DNA from: an uncultured Bacteroidota bacterium
Lineage (GTDB): Bacteria; Bacteroidota; Bacteroidia; Chitinophagales; Chitinophagaceae
NCBI GenBank assembly: GCA_903904855.1
Contig: CAIVEH010000042.1
Span: 21,636-85,635, forward strand
Direction: 5' to 3'
DNA: 64,000 nt
Position numbers and translations under genes: made by a program
The notes under the pieces: generated by a model
Databases searched by the model: none
Told to the model about the DNA's origin: nothing
The model's input: the letters and a program-made list of their open reading frames with translations, nothing else
Shown here: one piece after another, positions 53,886-63,742 of the stretch
Layout: the number at the start of each line of letters is the position of its first letter
Numbering within the stretch: position 1 is the stretch's first letter

Positions 53886-55058
53886 ATGTCACTCCGCCAA
53901 CTTTTCCTCCAGCATGTTGCCCAAACCTCACCATCACCGGTAGGTATTGAGATTGTAGCAGCAGCTGGTAATTACCTCATTGATAATGCCGGGAAAAAAT
54001 ACCTCGACCTGATTGGCGGAATAAGTGTTTGCAATATTGGCCATAGCCATCCCGCTGTAGTTGAAGCCATAAAAGAGCAGGCGGAGAAATACCTGCATAT
54101 TATGGTTTATGGCGAACTGGTGCAAAGCCCGCAGGTGCAGTACGCTTCACTCATTGCAGCACACCTACCTGAGAACCTCAACTGTGTATACTTTACCAAT
54201 TCAGGCACTGAAGCCACCGAAGGAGCATTAAAACTCGCCCGGCGCGTTACTGGCCGCCCGGATATCATCAGTTGCAACAACGGATACCATGGGCATACCC
54301 TGGGTGCACTGAGCATTATGGGCGATGAATACTGGCGCAATGCTTTCAGGCCATTATTGCCGGGCGTGGGGCACTATGATTTTAATTCTGATGCATTGAT
54401 TCAGGCCATAAATGAGCACACGGCCTGTGTGATTATGGAAACCATTCAGGGCGAAGCCGGGGTTATTGCCCCTGATCCTGCCTGGTTGATTGCCCTCAAA
54501 ACCCGATGTACCGAAACAGGCACCTTGCTGATTTTTGATGAGATCCAGTGTGGTTTTGGCCGTACCGGCAAACTCTGGGGTTTTGAGCACTACCCTGTCG
54601 TTCCAGATATAGTATTGCTTGGCAAGGCACTTGGAGGCGGCCTGCCTATGGGCGCTTTCATTTCATCGCACAGCATGATGCAGCTGCTTACGCACAACCC
54701 TGTCCTGGGCCATATCACTACCTTCGGAGGCCACCCGTTATCTTGTGCAGCAGGTATGGCGGCAATGAAAGTATTGTTGGAAGGCGATATTATTGACCAG
54801 GTTGCCGCAAAAGAAAAATTATTCCGGTCATTGCTCCTGCACCCTTCAATAAAAAATATAAGAAGTAAAGGGCTGCTAATAGCAGTTGAACTCGAATCAG
54901 CCAATCAGGTAACCCAAACCCTGCAGCATTGCATCGGGAAGGGTTTATTCTCCGATTGGTTCTTGTTTGCACCCTCCTGCATCCGCATTGCCCCACCACT
55001 CACTATAACATTCGAAGAAATTCATCAGGCCTGCGAAATCCTGATTTCCTGCTTGTAA
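53886..55058 (+). CDS. Class III aminotransferase (acetylornithine/ornithine type)
   Basis: 390 residues. PLP-fold type I: GGISVCNIGHSHPAV, NSGTEATEGALKLARR, a HGHTLGA segment, DEIQCGFGRTGKLWGFEHY and Schiff-base Lys in LLGKALGGGLPMGAF. The family includes acetylornithine, 4-aminobutyrate and lysine 6-aminotransferases; the substrate is not decided by context. Followed by a strong bidirectional hairpin. Confidence 0.92.
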   Translation: MSLRQLFLQHVAQTSPSPVGIEIVAAAGNYLIDNAGKKYLDLIGGISVCNIGHSHPAVVEAIKEQAEKYLHIMVYGELVQSPQVQYASLIAAHLPENLNCVYFTNSGTEATEGALKLARRVTGRPDIISCNNGYHGHTLGALSIMGDEYWRNAFRPLLPGVGHYDFNSDALIQAINEHTACVIMETIQGEAGVIAPDPAWLIALKTRCTETGTLLIFDEIQCGFGRTGKLWGFEHYPVVPDIVLLGKALGGGLPMGAFISSHSMMQLLTHNPVLGHITTFGGHPLSCAAGMAAMKVLLEGDIIDQVAAKEKLFRSLLLHPSIKNIRSKGLLIAVELESANQVTQTLQHCIGKGLFSDWFLFAPSCIRIAPPLTITFEEIHQACEILISCL

Positions 55059-55081
55059 CCGGGTATAGATAAAATAAAAAA

Positions 55082-55101
55082 GCAGGGCAAAAATGCCCTG
55101 C
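55082..55101. terminator. Bidirectional intrinsic terminator
   Basis: GCAGGGCA (55082-55089) and TGCCCTGC (55094-55101), perfect 8-bp stem, loop AAAA. It sits between the stops of the aminotransferase and the convergent lipoprotein gene; A/T runs lie on both sides. Confidence 0.85.
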
Positions 55102-55127
55102 AATTCTTAAATAATCTTTATGCCGGA

Positions 55128-56021
55128 TTACGGTGTTAATGTAAAATTATAAACACTTACGCCATTAATACTAACCGAAGCACTTGCATCGCAACCACCA
55201 GAACCATAATTAATTATCCTTGGACTTTGGCCTTGAGAACTACTAACTGTTACAATACCTGATTCAATATAGTTGCAATTCATATAAACCTGCAATGGCG
55301 AAGAAATAGCAAAGGAGAACTGGTGACCATTTGCCCTGGTAATCGTTGCATTACCCGAAATGAGGAAACCATCATCGTTCCTGCTGGCAGTTGATGCACC
55401 GCTTATCCATTTACGGTCGAATGTGCCATTCCAAACAATATACTGGCTTTGTTTTGGATCCTGACTCATGTTGATTGAATCACTCGCATAAACACTGTAA
55501 TGATGGTTGCCATACACAGTAGTATCGGCAATTATTGTCTTAATAGTGCCTGAAACCTGTATATCATTGATGAAATAATTACTGAAAGTAAAGGTGTGTA
55601 TTGTTCCTGAATCAAAATAGTGACCTGCATACTGGATAATAATAGATCCTCTCCTTTTTCTTCCATCAAGACAATTGCAATCTGTTGGGTTGTTTATACC
55701 ACCAATGCCACTTTCACCGAAACGAATAATGAGCGTATGTAAACCAACTGATGATGTATCTGTAGCAACCGTTGCGCAGGTACCGTCGATCGTAGTTTTG
55801 GTGGTACGCATATACGCACCATTATATACCAGGGCTGCAGCATCGCCTAATGAAATAATATCATCATTAATCCATTCAATCCTTGAAGCATCTGAAGCAT
55901 ACCCGCCATTGTCATCAGAATTAGTAAGGTTGCCATCGGCAACCGGCGTACATGCGGAATATAGAAACATCGGAATTACCAGTAATAACGCGTACTTTCT
56001 GAGAATTGAATTGCAATGCAT
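55128..56021 (-). CDS. Lipoprotein of unknown function
   Basis: 297 residues. Lipoprotein signal (LLLVIPMFLYSAC, lipobox S-A-C). The mature part is beta-rich, with a D-x-N-C-L-D-G-R-K-R-R-G Cys/Arg segment at ~115 and repeated strands such as SGTIKTIIADTTVYGNHHYSVYA and NGHQFSFAISSPLQVYM. Several internal strands look like a self-repeat. No family recognised; outer-membrane or surface location likely. Convergent with the aminotransferase. Confidence 0.6.
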   Translation of the reverse strand: MHCNSILRKYALLLVIPMFLYSACTPVADGNLTNSDDNGGYASDASRIEWINDDIISLGDAAALVYNGAYMRTTKTTIDGTCATVATDTSSVGLHTLIIRFGESGIGGINNPTDCNCLDGRKRRGSIIIQYAGHYFDSGTIHTFTFSNYFINDIQVSGTIKTIIADTTVYGNHHYSVYASDSINMSQDPKQSQYIVWNGTFDRKWISGASTASRNDDGFLISGNATITRANGHQFSFAISSPLQVYMNCNYIESGIVTVSSSQGQSPRIINYGSGGCDASASVSINGVSVYNFTLTP

Positions 56022-56462
56022 AGTCTGATTTTTGTTTTTTCGCTCTTCTTTTTTAGGGAAGTATAATAACCAATTTAACCGCTAATATACAATTATCGGC
56101 TTATGTTGCATAAAAATAACACTAAAATATATTAGGCGGAAAACTTTTCCACCTTTAAAATTCAAATCTACGGCAAAAAAAATAAAAAACTAAGGGATGG
56201 GTAATGTTTCTTACTAATCACTTAGCCAGGCATACGATATCCTTATTAGCACAAACCGGATTATCACCATAATTCAGGAACATTGATAAACTACCTGGTT
56301 AGAAATAAGTCACTTTGATGTTTCAAACCAATAGCAGTTGATTGCAGTTATAAAATATTCTAATTTGCCTTGGACTTGCCAGGTAGCACAGTTTTCATTA
56401 GAAATTTGCCCCTTATATTAATATATTCATATTGCAAACATGCAGAAAAATGATCATTTTTT
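56022..56462. other. AT-rich gap upstream of the giant repeat protein
   Basis: About 440 bp between divergent genes with no coding frame or RNA gene seen. The right end leads into the tandem direct repeat at 56463-56501. Confidence 0.4.
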
Positions 56463-56501
56463 ACCGTTCAGAAACTTTTTCGACCGTTCAGAAACTTTTT
56501 C
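56463..56501. promoter_or_regulatory. 20-bp tandem direct repeat, LytTR-site-like
   Basis: ACCGTTCAGAAACTTTTTC occurs at 56463-56481 and again, identically, at 56483-56501. The first nine bases (ACCGTTCAG) fit the LytTR-family half-site pattern [TA][AC][CA]GTTN[AG][TG], and two direct half-sites two helical turns apart is the usual LytTR arrangement. It lies 77-115 bp before the start of the giant gene, with TACCTTTA (56524-56531, one mismatch to TAnnTTTG) in between, a position suited to an activator. The regulator is not in this window. Confidence 0.5.
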
Positions 56502-56577
56502 TATAAAGTTTTAAAGCTTTTAGTACCTTTAATATTAATCATTTATCACTTGAATAAAACTTTCTAAACTAAAACTT

Positions 56578-59500
56578 ATGAAAAAAATCAACTCGAAACA
56601 ATCACTCAGTTTCAAAACCACTGCTCTGAAATCAGGCAATCTGTCTGCTATTAAAATCCTACTTATTCTCACTCTTGGAGTCCTGGGTTTTAAAGGTATT
56701 GCCCAAACCTGTGTGCCAACTATGTACCATGTGGCTGGCACAAGTTCTGGTGGGTATTCGGGCGACGGAGGCCCGGCCACTGCAGCAGGTCTTTATGAAC
56801 CAAGTGGCTTATTTTCAGATGGGGTCGGTAACGTTTATGTAGCCGATAGAGCATATATAAGGAAAATAAATACTTCTGGGATTATCTCCACTATTGCTGG
56901 TAACGGCACTTTAGGTTCAACAGGAGACGGCGGCCCTGCTACAGCAGCTGAAATTTATATTCAATATGGTGCCGTAGATAAGTACGGGAATATTTTTTTA
57001 GCCTGCGGCTCAAATTATACAATCAGAAAAGTTAACACTTCGGGAATTATTACTACCATTGCTGGCTCGGGCACTGCCGGGTTCGCAGGAGACGGCGGCC
57101 CAGCAACAGCGGCTTTATTAAATAGTATTACAGGGCTTGCATGCGATACATTAGGCAATGTTTTTATTGCCGACCAGGGAAATCACAGAATCCGGCAAAT
57201 AAATACTTCTGGCATTATTTCAACTATTGCCGGAAACGGGACATCTGGTATTACAGGGAATGGAGGGTCAGCCACTGCGGCTGAATTTATTTATTGTAGT
57301 GGAATTGCCTGCGATAAGAATAATAATCTTTACTTCATTGATTTTGGAGAAGTCCGGAAAATCAATTCGTCGGGCACAATTTCTGCATTTGCTGGTGGTA
57401 CCTACATGGGATATTCTGGCGATGGCGGGCCCGCAACTGCTGCCACTATTGATAATGGCGCTTCCATTGCTGCAGACCTTGCCGGAAACGTTTATTTTGC
57501 AGATCAAAATAATTCTGTTGTTCGGAAAGTTGATGCCGCTGGTATCATCAGTACTTATGCAGGCAATGATTCATTTGCTACGATGTTTCCTTATTCCTAC
57601 GGAGCTTTTGGCGTAGGAGACGGTGGACCTGCAACTCTTGCACCTATTGATGGCACTAATGGTTTAACTACTGATTTATCTGGAAATTTATACATTTCAG
57701 GTAATCTAACATTGGATGTTGAGGTTAAAAAAGTAACACCCGGTATGCCAGCCATTTCAGGCATTAACCAGATTTGTGTCGGTAACACTTCCTCACTCTC
57801 CGATCCTGGCACAGGCGGAACATGGAGCAGCAGTAGCAGCTCAATAGCTACTGTAGGCACTTCAGGTGTAGTTACAGGGATGGCCGCAGGTACGGCAACA
57901 ATCACTTATACTCTGGGCGCCTGCTATGCCACTATGCCGGTAACAGTAAGCGCCGCTGTTGCAGCAATAACAGGCCCATCTTCGATTTGTGTCGGGTCAG
58001 TCATGTCGCTAAGCGATGCAACCATTGGCGGCACATGGACCAGCAGCTCACCGGCAAATGCAACTATAGGTTCAGGAACTGGCCTGGTATCAGGTATAAC
58101 CATTGGTTCAGCTACAATTACTTATTCGTCCGGATCTGGTTGCTATACTACAAAATCAGTAACCGTAAATGCAGCCCTGGCTTCTATCACAGGGCCATCC
58201 ACTTTATGCGACGGCGCAATCATCACCTTATCCGATGCTACAACGGGTGGCACATGGTCGAGCTCCACAATACCTGTAGCTACTGTATCCTCAGGTGGTG
58301 TTGTAGTTGGCCTTATATCCGGAGTAACAACAATTTCCTATACAGTAGGATCCTGCTATGCCACTCATCCGGTAACGGTTTTTGCTAATCCGGCTGCAAT
58401 CGGCGGTACTCTGTCTGTATGTATCGGTAGTACCACAACCCTTTCTGACTCTTATCCGGGTGGCGCCTGGAGCAGCAGCACAACAGGAATCGCAACGATT
58501 GGTTCGTCTACCGGGATTGTAACCGGTATAACTGCAGGTGTTACTACTATAAGTTATACAATTACCGGAGGCTGCTTTGCTACTAATCTCGTAACCGTTA
58601 ATCCATTACCCTACTCCATTGTTGGCCCGCCAACGGTTTGCGTAGGTTCATCCGATACCCTTTCTGATGCATTTACTGGAGGTACTTTTTCCTCCGGGAA
58701 TCCGTCAGTTGCTACTATTAATGCCATCACAGGTGTTTTAACAGGAGTAGCCGCTGGCACTACCAACATTACTTATACATCACCTGCTGGATGCATTGCT
58801 TACTCCGGTATAACTGTAAATCCATTACCGGCGGCCATAACCGGAGCATTTACAATATGCCAGGGTAACACTACAATATTATCAGATACCTCTGCGAGTG
58901 GAACCTGGAGTTCCACTACACCTGGCATTGCTACCATTGGCTCCTCAACAGGTGTGGTTACTGGCACTGCTTCCGGAACATCCGTTATTTCCTATACCTC
59001 GGGCATTGGTTGCAGTGCGGTCGCTACCTTTACCGTTAATCCATTGCCTCCGGCAATTTCCGGACCTTCGCTGGTTTGCCTGGGCACAACCATTACATTA
59101 ACTGATGCGGGTGGCGGTGTCTGGTCATCCTCCAACCCCACGGTTGCATCTGTAGGTTCTTCTACCGGAATCGTCACCGGTAATGCCATCGGAACAGCTA
59201 TTATAACGTATGCGCTTTCTACAGGCTGCATGTCCACACTTACTGTTACTGTGGGCTCTGCACCATCTCCTATTTCTGGCCCGACGACTATTTGCGCAGG
59301 TATTCCTGCATCACTTACATCACCAGGTGGTGGCATCTGGACTTCATCAGTTCCAGCTACTGCAACCATTGGTTCTCTTTCCGGTATCATTAACGGCGTA
59401 GTTCCGGGCACTACTACCATAACTTATTCATTAGGCTCGTGCAGCACTTCCGAAACCGTTACAGTTAACCCGTCTCCAGCTCCTATTACCGGAGTCAGCG

Positions 59501-62500
59501 CAATCTGCGCCGGTTATTATATAGTATTAAGCGACGCTAGTCCCGGTGGCACCTGGAGTTCAAGCTCATCTGGGGTTGCCACTGTTGGGTCAACAGGTAT
59601 TGTTTATGGTGTTACTACAGGCATAGCTACTATTACCTACACGCTTGGCACAGGCTGCTATACAACAAAAGCAATTACCGTAAACCCGATACCTGTTATT
59701 TCAGGCACTCCTTCTGTCTGTATAGGTTCCACAACTACACTCTCTGGCTCTGTTTACAATATATGGTCGTCAGGTTCACTATCAATTGCAACTGTTGGCT
59801 CATCTTCCGGTGTGGTTACAGGTATTGCAGCAGGAACTGCTACCATTACTAATACTGTAAGTACCGGTTGCTATACTACAATAGTAGTAACAGTTAATTC
59901 CACACCTGCACCTATTTCCGGGCCAACCTCAGTATGTGCCGGCAGCACCATTACCCTTACTGGCAGCGGTGGTGGTACATGGAGCTCATCATTACCTGGT
60001 GTAGGTACAGTAAATCCTTCTACCGGAATAGTATCTGGTATTTCAGCTGGCGTAACCACAATTTCTTATACCCTGGGCACAGGATGTAATGCTATATATC
60101 CGGTTACTGTTAATCCTTCACCTGCTGCTATTTCCGGCCCTTCATCAGTCTGTGTCGGTTCGACTATTGGATTAATTGATCTCACTTCCGGTGGCACATG
60201 GAGTTTGTCATCCACTCTCTACGGATCAATTGCCTCTACCGGAATTTACTCTGGTATATCAGCCGGCACATCAACAATCACCTATTCTTTAGGTACAGGA
60301 TGTTATGCCACAGCGCCGGTAACAGTTAATTCTTCCCCTTCACCAATTGTGGGAATAACTTCTGTTTGTGTTGGTTCCGGTACATCACTTACAAATGATT
60401 CAACCGGAGGCACCTGGAGCAGCGGCACAACCACGGTCGCAACTATTGGCTCCACTACAGGGCTGTATTCCGGACTAACAACCGGTACATCTGTTATTAG
60501 TTATACACTTGGCGATGGTTGCAGCACTTCAGTAACCGTTACAGTAAGTACAGCGCCATCTGCAATTTCAGGTCCGAATTCTGTTTGCTCAGGATCTACT
60601 ATAACTCTGACTGACGGAGGTGGCGGCTTATGGATTTCTGGCACTATATCGGTAGCTACAATTGGTTCATTAACAGGTATTGTAACTGGTGTTACCCCCG
60701 GCACTACCACCATTACTTACTCATTAGGCACCGGCTGCACTACCAGCATTGTGGTTACGGTTAATCCTCTGCCATCAGCTATAAGTGGCCCATCTTCATT
60801 ATGCACAGGCGCATCAGCTACATTAACCGATGCAGGTGGTGGCACATGGAGTTCTTCATCAACAGTTTGCGTAATTGGGTCTTCATCAGGTGTTGTTACA
60901 GGGTTTATAGTTGGTGTTGGTACAATAACATATACCCTAAGTACAGGCTGTTTTACTACGAGATCAGAAACTGTTAATCCTCTTCCATCAGTTATATCCG
61001 GAACAGCAACTGTTTGCGAGGGCGCAACAACTACATTAACCAATTCAGTTTCTGGCGGCACATGGTCTTCCAGTTCAACTGGTATTGCATCAATCGGCAC
61101 TTCATCTGGCGTTGTTTCAGGCGTTTCTGCCGGAACTGCCACTATTTCCTACACATTAAGTACAGGCTGTTTTGTAACTACTGTAGTTACCGTCAATCCT
61201 TTACCCGCAACTATCTCAGGCCCTGCCTCAATATGTATTGGTGTTCCGACTACCTATACAGATGCAATCGCTGGCGGAACATGGACTTCTTCTATTCTTT
61301 CTGTAGCTATAGTCAGTTCAACTTCAGGAGTGGTTACCGGTATCTCCACCGGTATCACTTCGCTGATTTATACGCTTCCTTCGGGTTGTTCTGCTTCAAA
61401 ACCTGTTACTGTCAATCCATTGCCTGTAGCCATCTCGGGGCCATCATCTTTATGTGATGGTGCATCGGCTACCTTTACAGACGCACCTGGTGGTGGAACC
61501 TGGACTTCAAGCGCTATACCTGTAGCCACAGTTGGCACATCCTCTGGTTTAGTCACAGGCATTGCAGCAGGTTCAGCTATAATAAGCTATACCTTATCAA
61601 CTGGTTGTTATGCTATAAAACTAATCACAGTAAATGGCTTACCAGCTTCCATTTCAGGCACTGCTTCAGTTTGTGTGGGTTCTACTACTACCCTCACCGA
61701 TGCCGGCGGTGGCACATGGAGCTCGTCCACAACAGGCGTAGCCACAATCGGTACTTCTACAGGTATTGTTAGTGGTCTTTCATCCGGAACTTCTACTATC
61801 ACTTATACATTGCCAACAGGCTGCCAAACATCCGAAGTGGTTACAGTAAATCCTTTGCCTTCATCCATTACAGGTGCATCTGCCCTCTACATCGGTTCTG
61901 CTATCACCCTTTCCGATGGCACCTCTGGTGGCTCATGGAGCAGCAGCAATACATCCATTGCCGCAGTTGGCTCGTCCACTGGTGTGGTAACAGGTGTTGC
62001 AGGTGGCTCAGCTACTATTACCTATGCTTTAGGTACCGGTTGCCATGCCACAACATCTGTTTCTGTTACCGGCTCTCCTGCACCAATTTCAGGCGCATCT
62101 GCAGTTTGCGAGGGTTCAACCATCACACTTACCGATGCCTCAACCGGAGGCACATGGAGCAGCACTGATATCACAATTGCTACTGTTGGTTCATCCACTG
62201 GTATTGTGACTGGCGTATCTGGCGGCACAGTTACTATTGCATACACTGTTTCTGGTATCAGCGCTTCAATAGCACTCACAGTAACCCCAATACCTGCTGC
62301 TATTGCCGGGCCAACTACCGTTTGCTCGGGTTCCACAATTACACTTACTGACGCAGCTTCAGGCGGCACATGGACCAGCAGCAGTCCTACAACTGCAACC
62401 ATAGGTTCTTCATCTGGATTAATTACGGGCGTGGCAACCGGCACTGTTACTATCACTTACAGCACTGGCTGTGGCACTGATGCTACTTTTGGTGTTACCG

Positions 62501-63687
62501 TTAACCCGACACCCGATGCCGGTGCCATCTCAGGTGCTTCAGTTGTTTATACTGGCTCTACAATCACCCTTTCCGAAACAGTTACCGGTGGCACCTGGAC
62601 CAGCGATAACATATCTGTAGCAACCATCGGCTCATCTACCGGAATAGTTACCGGCATAGCCACAGGCACTGCCAATATATCTTATGGCATTACAGGTTGT
62701 GGCCTCACTTCCTATGCCACTTATGCCATCACTGATTCTCCGGTCAACCGCATTTCAGGCAATATCAACTTTGGCGCAGGCGCAATCGACAGCACGGGCA
62801 CTTTAATGGTTTGGCTCATTACCTACGACACTTCATCAGGAATCCTTACTGCTGTTGACTCAATAACTATGAATGTTAATGGCACCAGCATTTATTATCA
62901 ATTCCTCGGTGAGCCTGTCGATTCATTCAGGGTCAAAGCTGCCTATTATCCTGCTACTTTCTCTTCAACCGGTTATGTCCCTACCTACCATACCAGTGCA
63001 TTCTACTGGCACGATGCCAATGTGCTCTGGCATACCGCAGGCTCAGATGATGGCACCGATATTACCATGGGTTACGGCACTGTCAGCACTGGCCCGGGCT
63101 TTATTTCAGGTTATGTTACCACCGGCGCCAATAAGGGCACCGCTGGGGCTGCTCCTGCTGCAGGGCTGCTGATGTTTGTGAAGAATTCGGCAGGCACTAT
63201 ACTTCAACAAACCTATACCGACACCGGAGGCGCTTATGCATTCAGCAATCTCGCCATAGGCCAGGTATATACAGTATATCCTGAGGCCCTCAACTATGCA
63301 TCTACCGCCTACACAAGTATTGATCTCACAACCTCCGATACAGCTACCGATATTAACTTCGTAAAGCATACCATTTCCCATTCAATCACACCAATATTGG
63401 TAGGTGTCAAACCAGTTGCAAGCCCAGGAACATCAATGATTATTTTCCCCAACCCTACTGATGCAATCCTCAACCTGAAATGGCAGGTAACAGCAACCGA
63501 AAAAGGCGAGGTAACCATTACCGATTTATTGGGCCGCCAGGTATACACAAATACCATCCTGCTCACAGAAGGTAATGGCACCAGTCAGATCGACCTTTCC
63601 GGCTTTACCAGCGGTTCCTATATCATCTCAATAAAATCTGCCAATATCAATTATACCAACAAGGTGCAGTTGCTGTTGACAAAATAA
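56578..63687 (+). CDS. Giant secreted protein: NHL repeats, 23 Ig-like units and T9SS tail
   Basis: 2369 residues. Signal sequence with a longer charged N-region (hydrophobic 25-41, cleavage after IAQ). Residues ~55-390 hold six NHL-like repeats, each marked by G-D-G-G-P-A-T-A-A or a variant, expected to form a beta propeller. From ~393 to ~2057 there are 23 consecutive Ig-like (BIG2-type) units of ~72 residues, each with I-S-G-x-x-x-x-C-x-G, GGTWSSS, G-x-V-x-G and a second Cys near the end. A C-terminal region (~2060-2285) has a carboxypeptidase-regulatory-like repeat (YAFSNLAIGQVYTVYPE), and the last ~85 residues are a T9SS sorting domain (FPNPTDAILNLKW; LLGRQVYTNT). Probably a surface fibre or adhesin. 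Ends before a strong terminator. Confidence 0.9.
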   Translation: MKKINSKQSLSFKTTALKSGNLSAIKILLILTLGVLGFKGIAQTCVPTMYHVAGTSSGGYSGDGGPATAAGLYEPSGLFSDGVGNVYVADRAYIRKINTSGIISTIAGNGTLGSTGDGGPATAAEIYIQYGAVDKYGNIFLACGSNYTIRKVNTSGIITTIAGSGTAGFAGDGGPATAALLNSITGLACDTLGNVFIADQGNHRIRQINTSGIISTIAGNGTSGITGNGGSATAAEFIYCSGIACDKNNNLYFIDFGEVRKINSSGTISAFAGGTYMGYSGDGGPATAATIDNGASIAADLAGNVYFADQNNSVVRKVDAAGIISTYAGNDSFATMFPYSYGAFGVGDGGPATLAPIDGTNGLTTDLSGNLYISGNLTLDVEVKKVTPGMPAISGINQICVGNTSSLSDPGTGGTWSSSSSSIATVGTSGVVTGMAAGTATITYTLGACYATMPVTVSAAVAAITGPSSICVGSVMSLSDATIGGTWTSSSPANATIGSGTGLVSGITIGSATITYSSGSGCYTTKSVTVNAALASITGPSTLCDGAIITLSDATTGGTWSSSTIPVATVSSGGVVVGLISGVTTISYTVGSCYATHPVTVFANPAAIGGTLSVCIGSTTTLSDSYPGGAWSSSTTGIATIGSSTGIVTGITAGVTTISYTITGGCFATNLVTVNPLPYSIVGPPTVCVGSSDTLSDAFTGGTFSSGNPSVATINAITGVLTGVAAGTTNITYTSPAGCIAYSGITVNPLPAAITGAFTICQGNTTILSDTSASGTWSSTTPGIATIGSSTGVVTGTASGTSVISYTSGIGCSAVATFTVNPLPPAISGPSLVCLGTTITLTDAGGGVWSSSNPTVASVGSSTGIVTGNAIGTAIITYALSTGCMSTLTVTVGSAPSPISGPTTICAGIPASLTSPGGGIWTSSVPATATIGSLSGIINGVVPGTTTITYSLGSCSTSETVTVNPSPAPITGVSAICAGYYIVLSDASPGGTWSSSSSGVATVGSTGIVYGVTTGIATITYTLGTGCYTTKAITVNPIPVISGTPSVCIGSTTTLSGSVYNIWSSGSLSIATVGSSSGVVTGIAAGTATITNTVSTGCYTTIVVTVNSTPAPISGPTSVCAGSTITLTGSGGGTWSSSLPGVGTVNPSTGIVSGISAGVTTISYTLGTGCNAIYPVTVNPSPAAISGPSSVCVGSTIGLIDLTSGGTWSLSSTLYGSIASTGIYSGISAGTSTITYSLGTGCYATAPVTVNSSPSPIVGITSVCVGSGTSLTNDSTGGTWSSGTTTVATIGSTTGLYSGLTTGTSVISYTLGDGCSTSVTVTVSTAPSAISGPNSVCSGSTITLTDGGGGLWISGTISVATIGSLTGIVTGVTPGTTTITYSLGTGCTTSIVVTVNPLPSAISGPSSLCTGASATLTDAGGGTWSSSSTVCVIGSSSGVVTGFIVGVGTITYTLSTGCFTTRSETVNPLPSVISGTATVCEGATTTLTNSVSGGTWSSSSTGIASIGTSSGVVSGVSAGTATISYTLSTGCFVTTVVTVNPLPATISGPASICIGVPTTYTDAIAGGTWTSSILSVAIVSSTSGVVTGISTGITSLIYTLPSGCSASKPVTVNPLPVAISGPSSLCDGASATFTDAPGGGTWTSSAIPVATVGTSSGLVTGIAAGSAIISYTLSTGCYAIKLITVNGLPASISGTASVCVGSTTTLTDAGGGTWSSSTTGVATIGTSTGIVSGLSSGTSTITYTLPTGCQTSEVVTVNPLPSSITGASALYIGSAITLSDGTSGGSWSSSNTSIAAVGSSTGVVTGVAGGSATITYALGTGCHATTSVSVTGSPAPISGASAVCEGSTITLTDASTGGTWSSTDITIATVGSSTGIVTGVSGGTVTIAYTVSGISASIALTVTPIPAAIAGPTTVCSGSTITLTDAASGGTWTSSSPTTATIGSSSGLITGVATGTVTITYSTGCGTDATFGVTVNPTPDAGAISGASVVYTGSTITLSETVTGGTWTSDNISVATIGSSTGIVTGIATGTANISYGITGCGLTSYATYAITDSPVNRISGNINFGAGAIDSTGTLMVWLITYDTSSGILTAVDSITMNVNGTSIYYQFLGEPVDSFRVKAAYYPATFSSTGYVPTYHTSAFYWHDANVLWHTAGSDDGTDITMGYGTVSTGPGFISGYVTTGANKGTAGAAPAAGLLMFVKNSAGTILQQTYTDTGGAYAFSNLAIGQVYTVYPEALNYASTAYTSIDLTTSDTATDINFVKHTISHSITPILVGVKPVASPGTSMIIFPNPTDAILNLKWQVTATEKGEVTITDLLGRQVYTNTILLTEGNGTSQIDLSGFTSGSYIISIKSANINYTNKVQLLLTK
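57754..62750 (+). repeat. Coding tandem repeat: 23 units of ~217 bp
   Basis: About 5 kb inside the giant gene, unit length near 217 bp (72 codons). Units differ by many silent and replacement changes, so it is an old, not freshly amplified, array. It creates long shadow open frames on the opposite strand. Confidence 0.85.
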
Positions 63688-63705
63688 GAGTCCATGATAT
63701 TTTTT

Positions 63706-63742
63706 GATACAGGGAGGCATAAATTCCTCCCTGTATCTTTTT
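63706..63742 (+). terminator. Strong intrinsic terminator after the giant gene
   Basis: GATACAGGGAGG (63706-63717) pairs with CCTCCCTGTATC (63726-63737) over 12 bp without mismatch, loop of 8, then TTTTT. It follows the stop codon by 18 bp. Confidence 0.9.

Noticed and set aside
58992..62456. Several minus-strand open frames inside the Ig-repeat region with similar Pro/Val-rich proteins.
   Set aside because: They are shadows of the same repeated unit read backwards; the plus-strand frame has a leader, domains and a T9SS tail.
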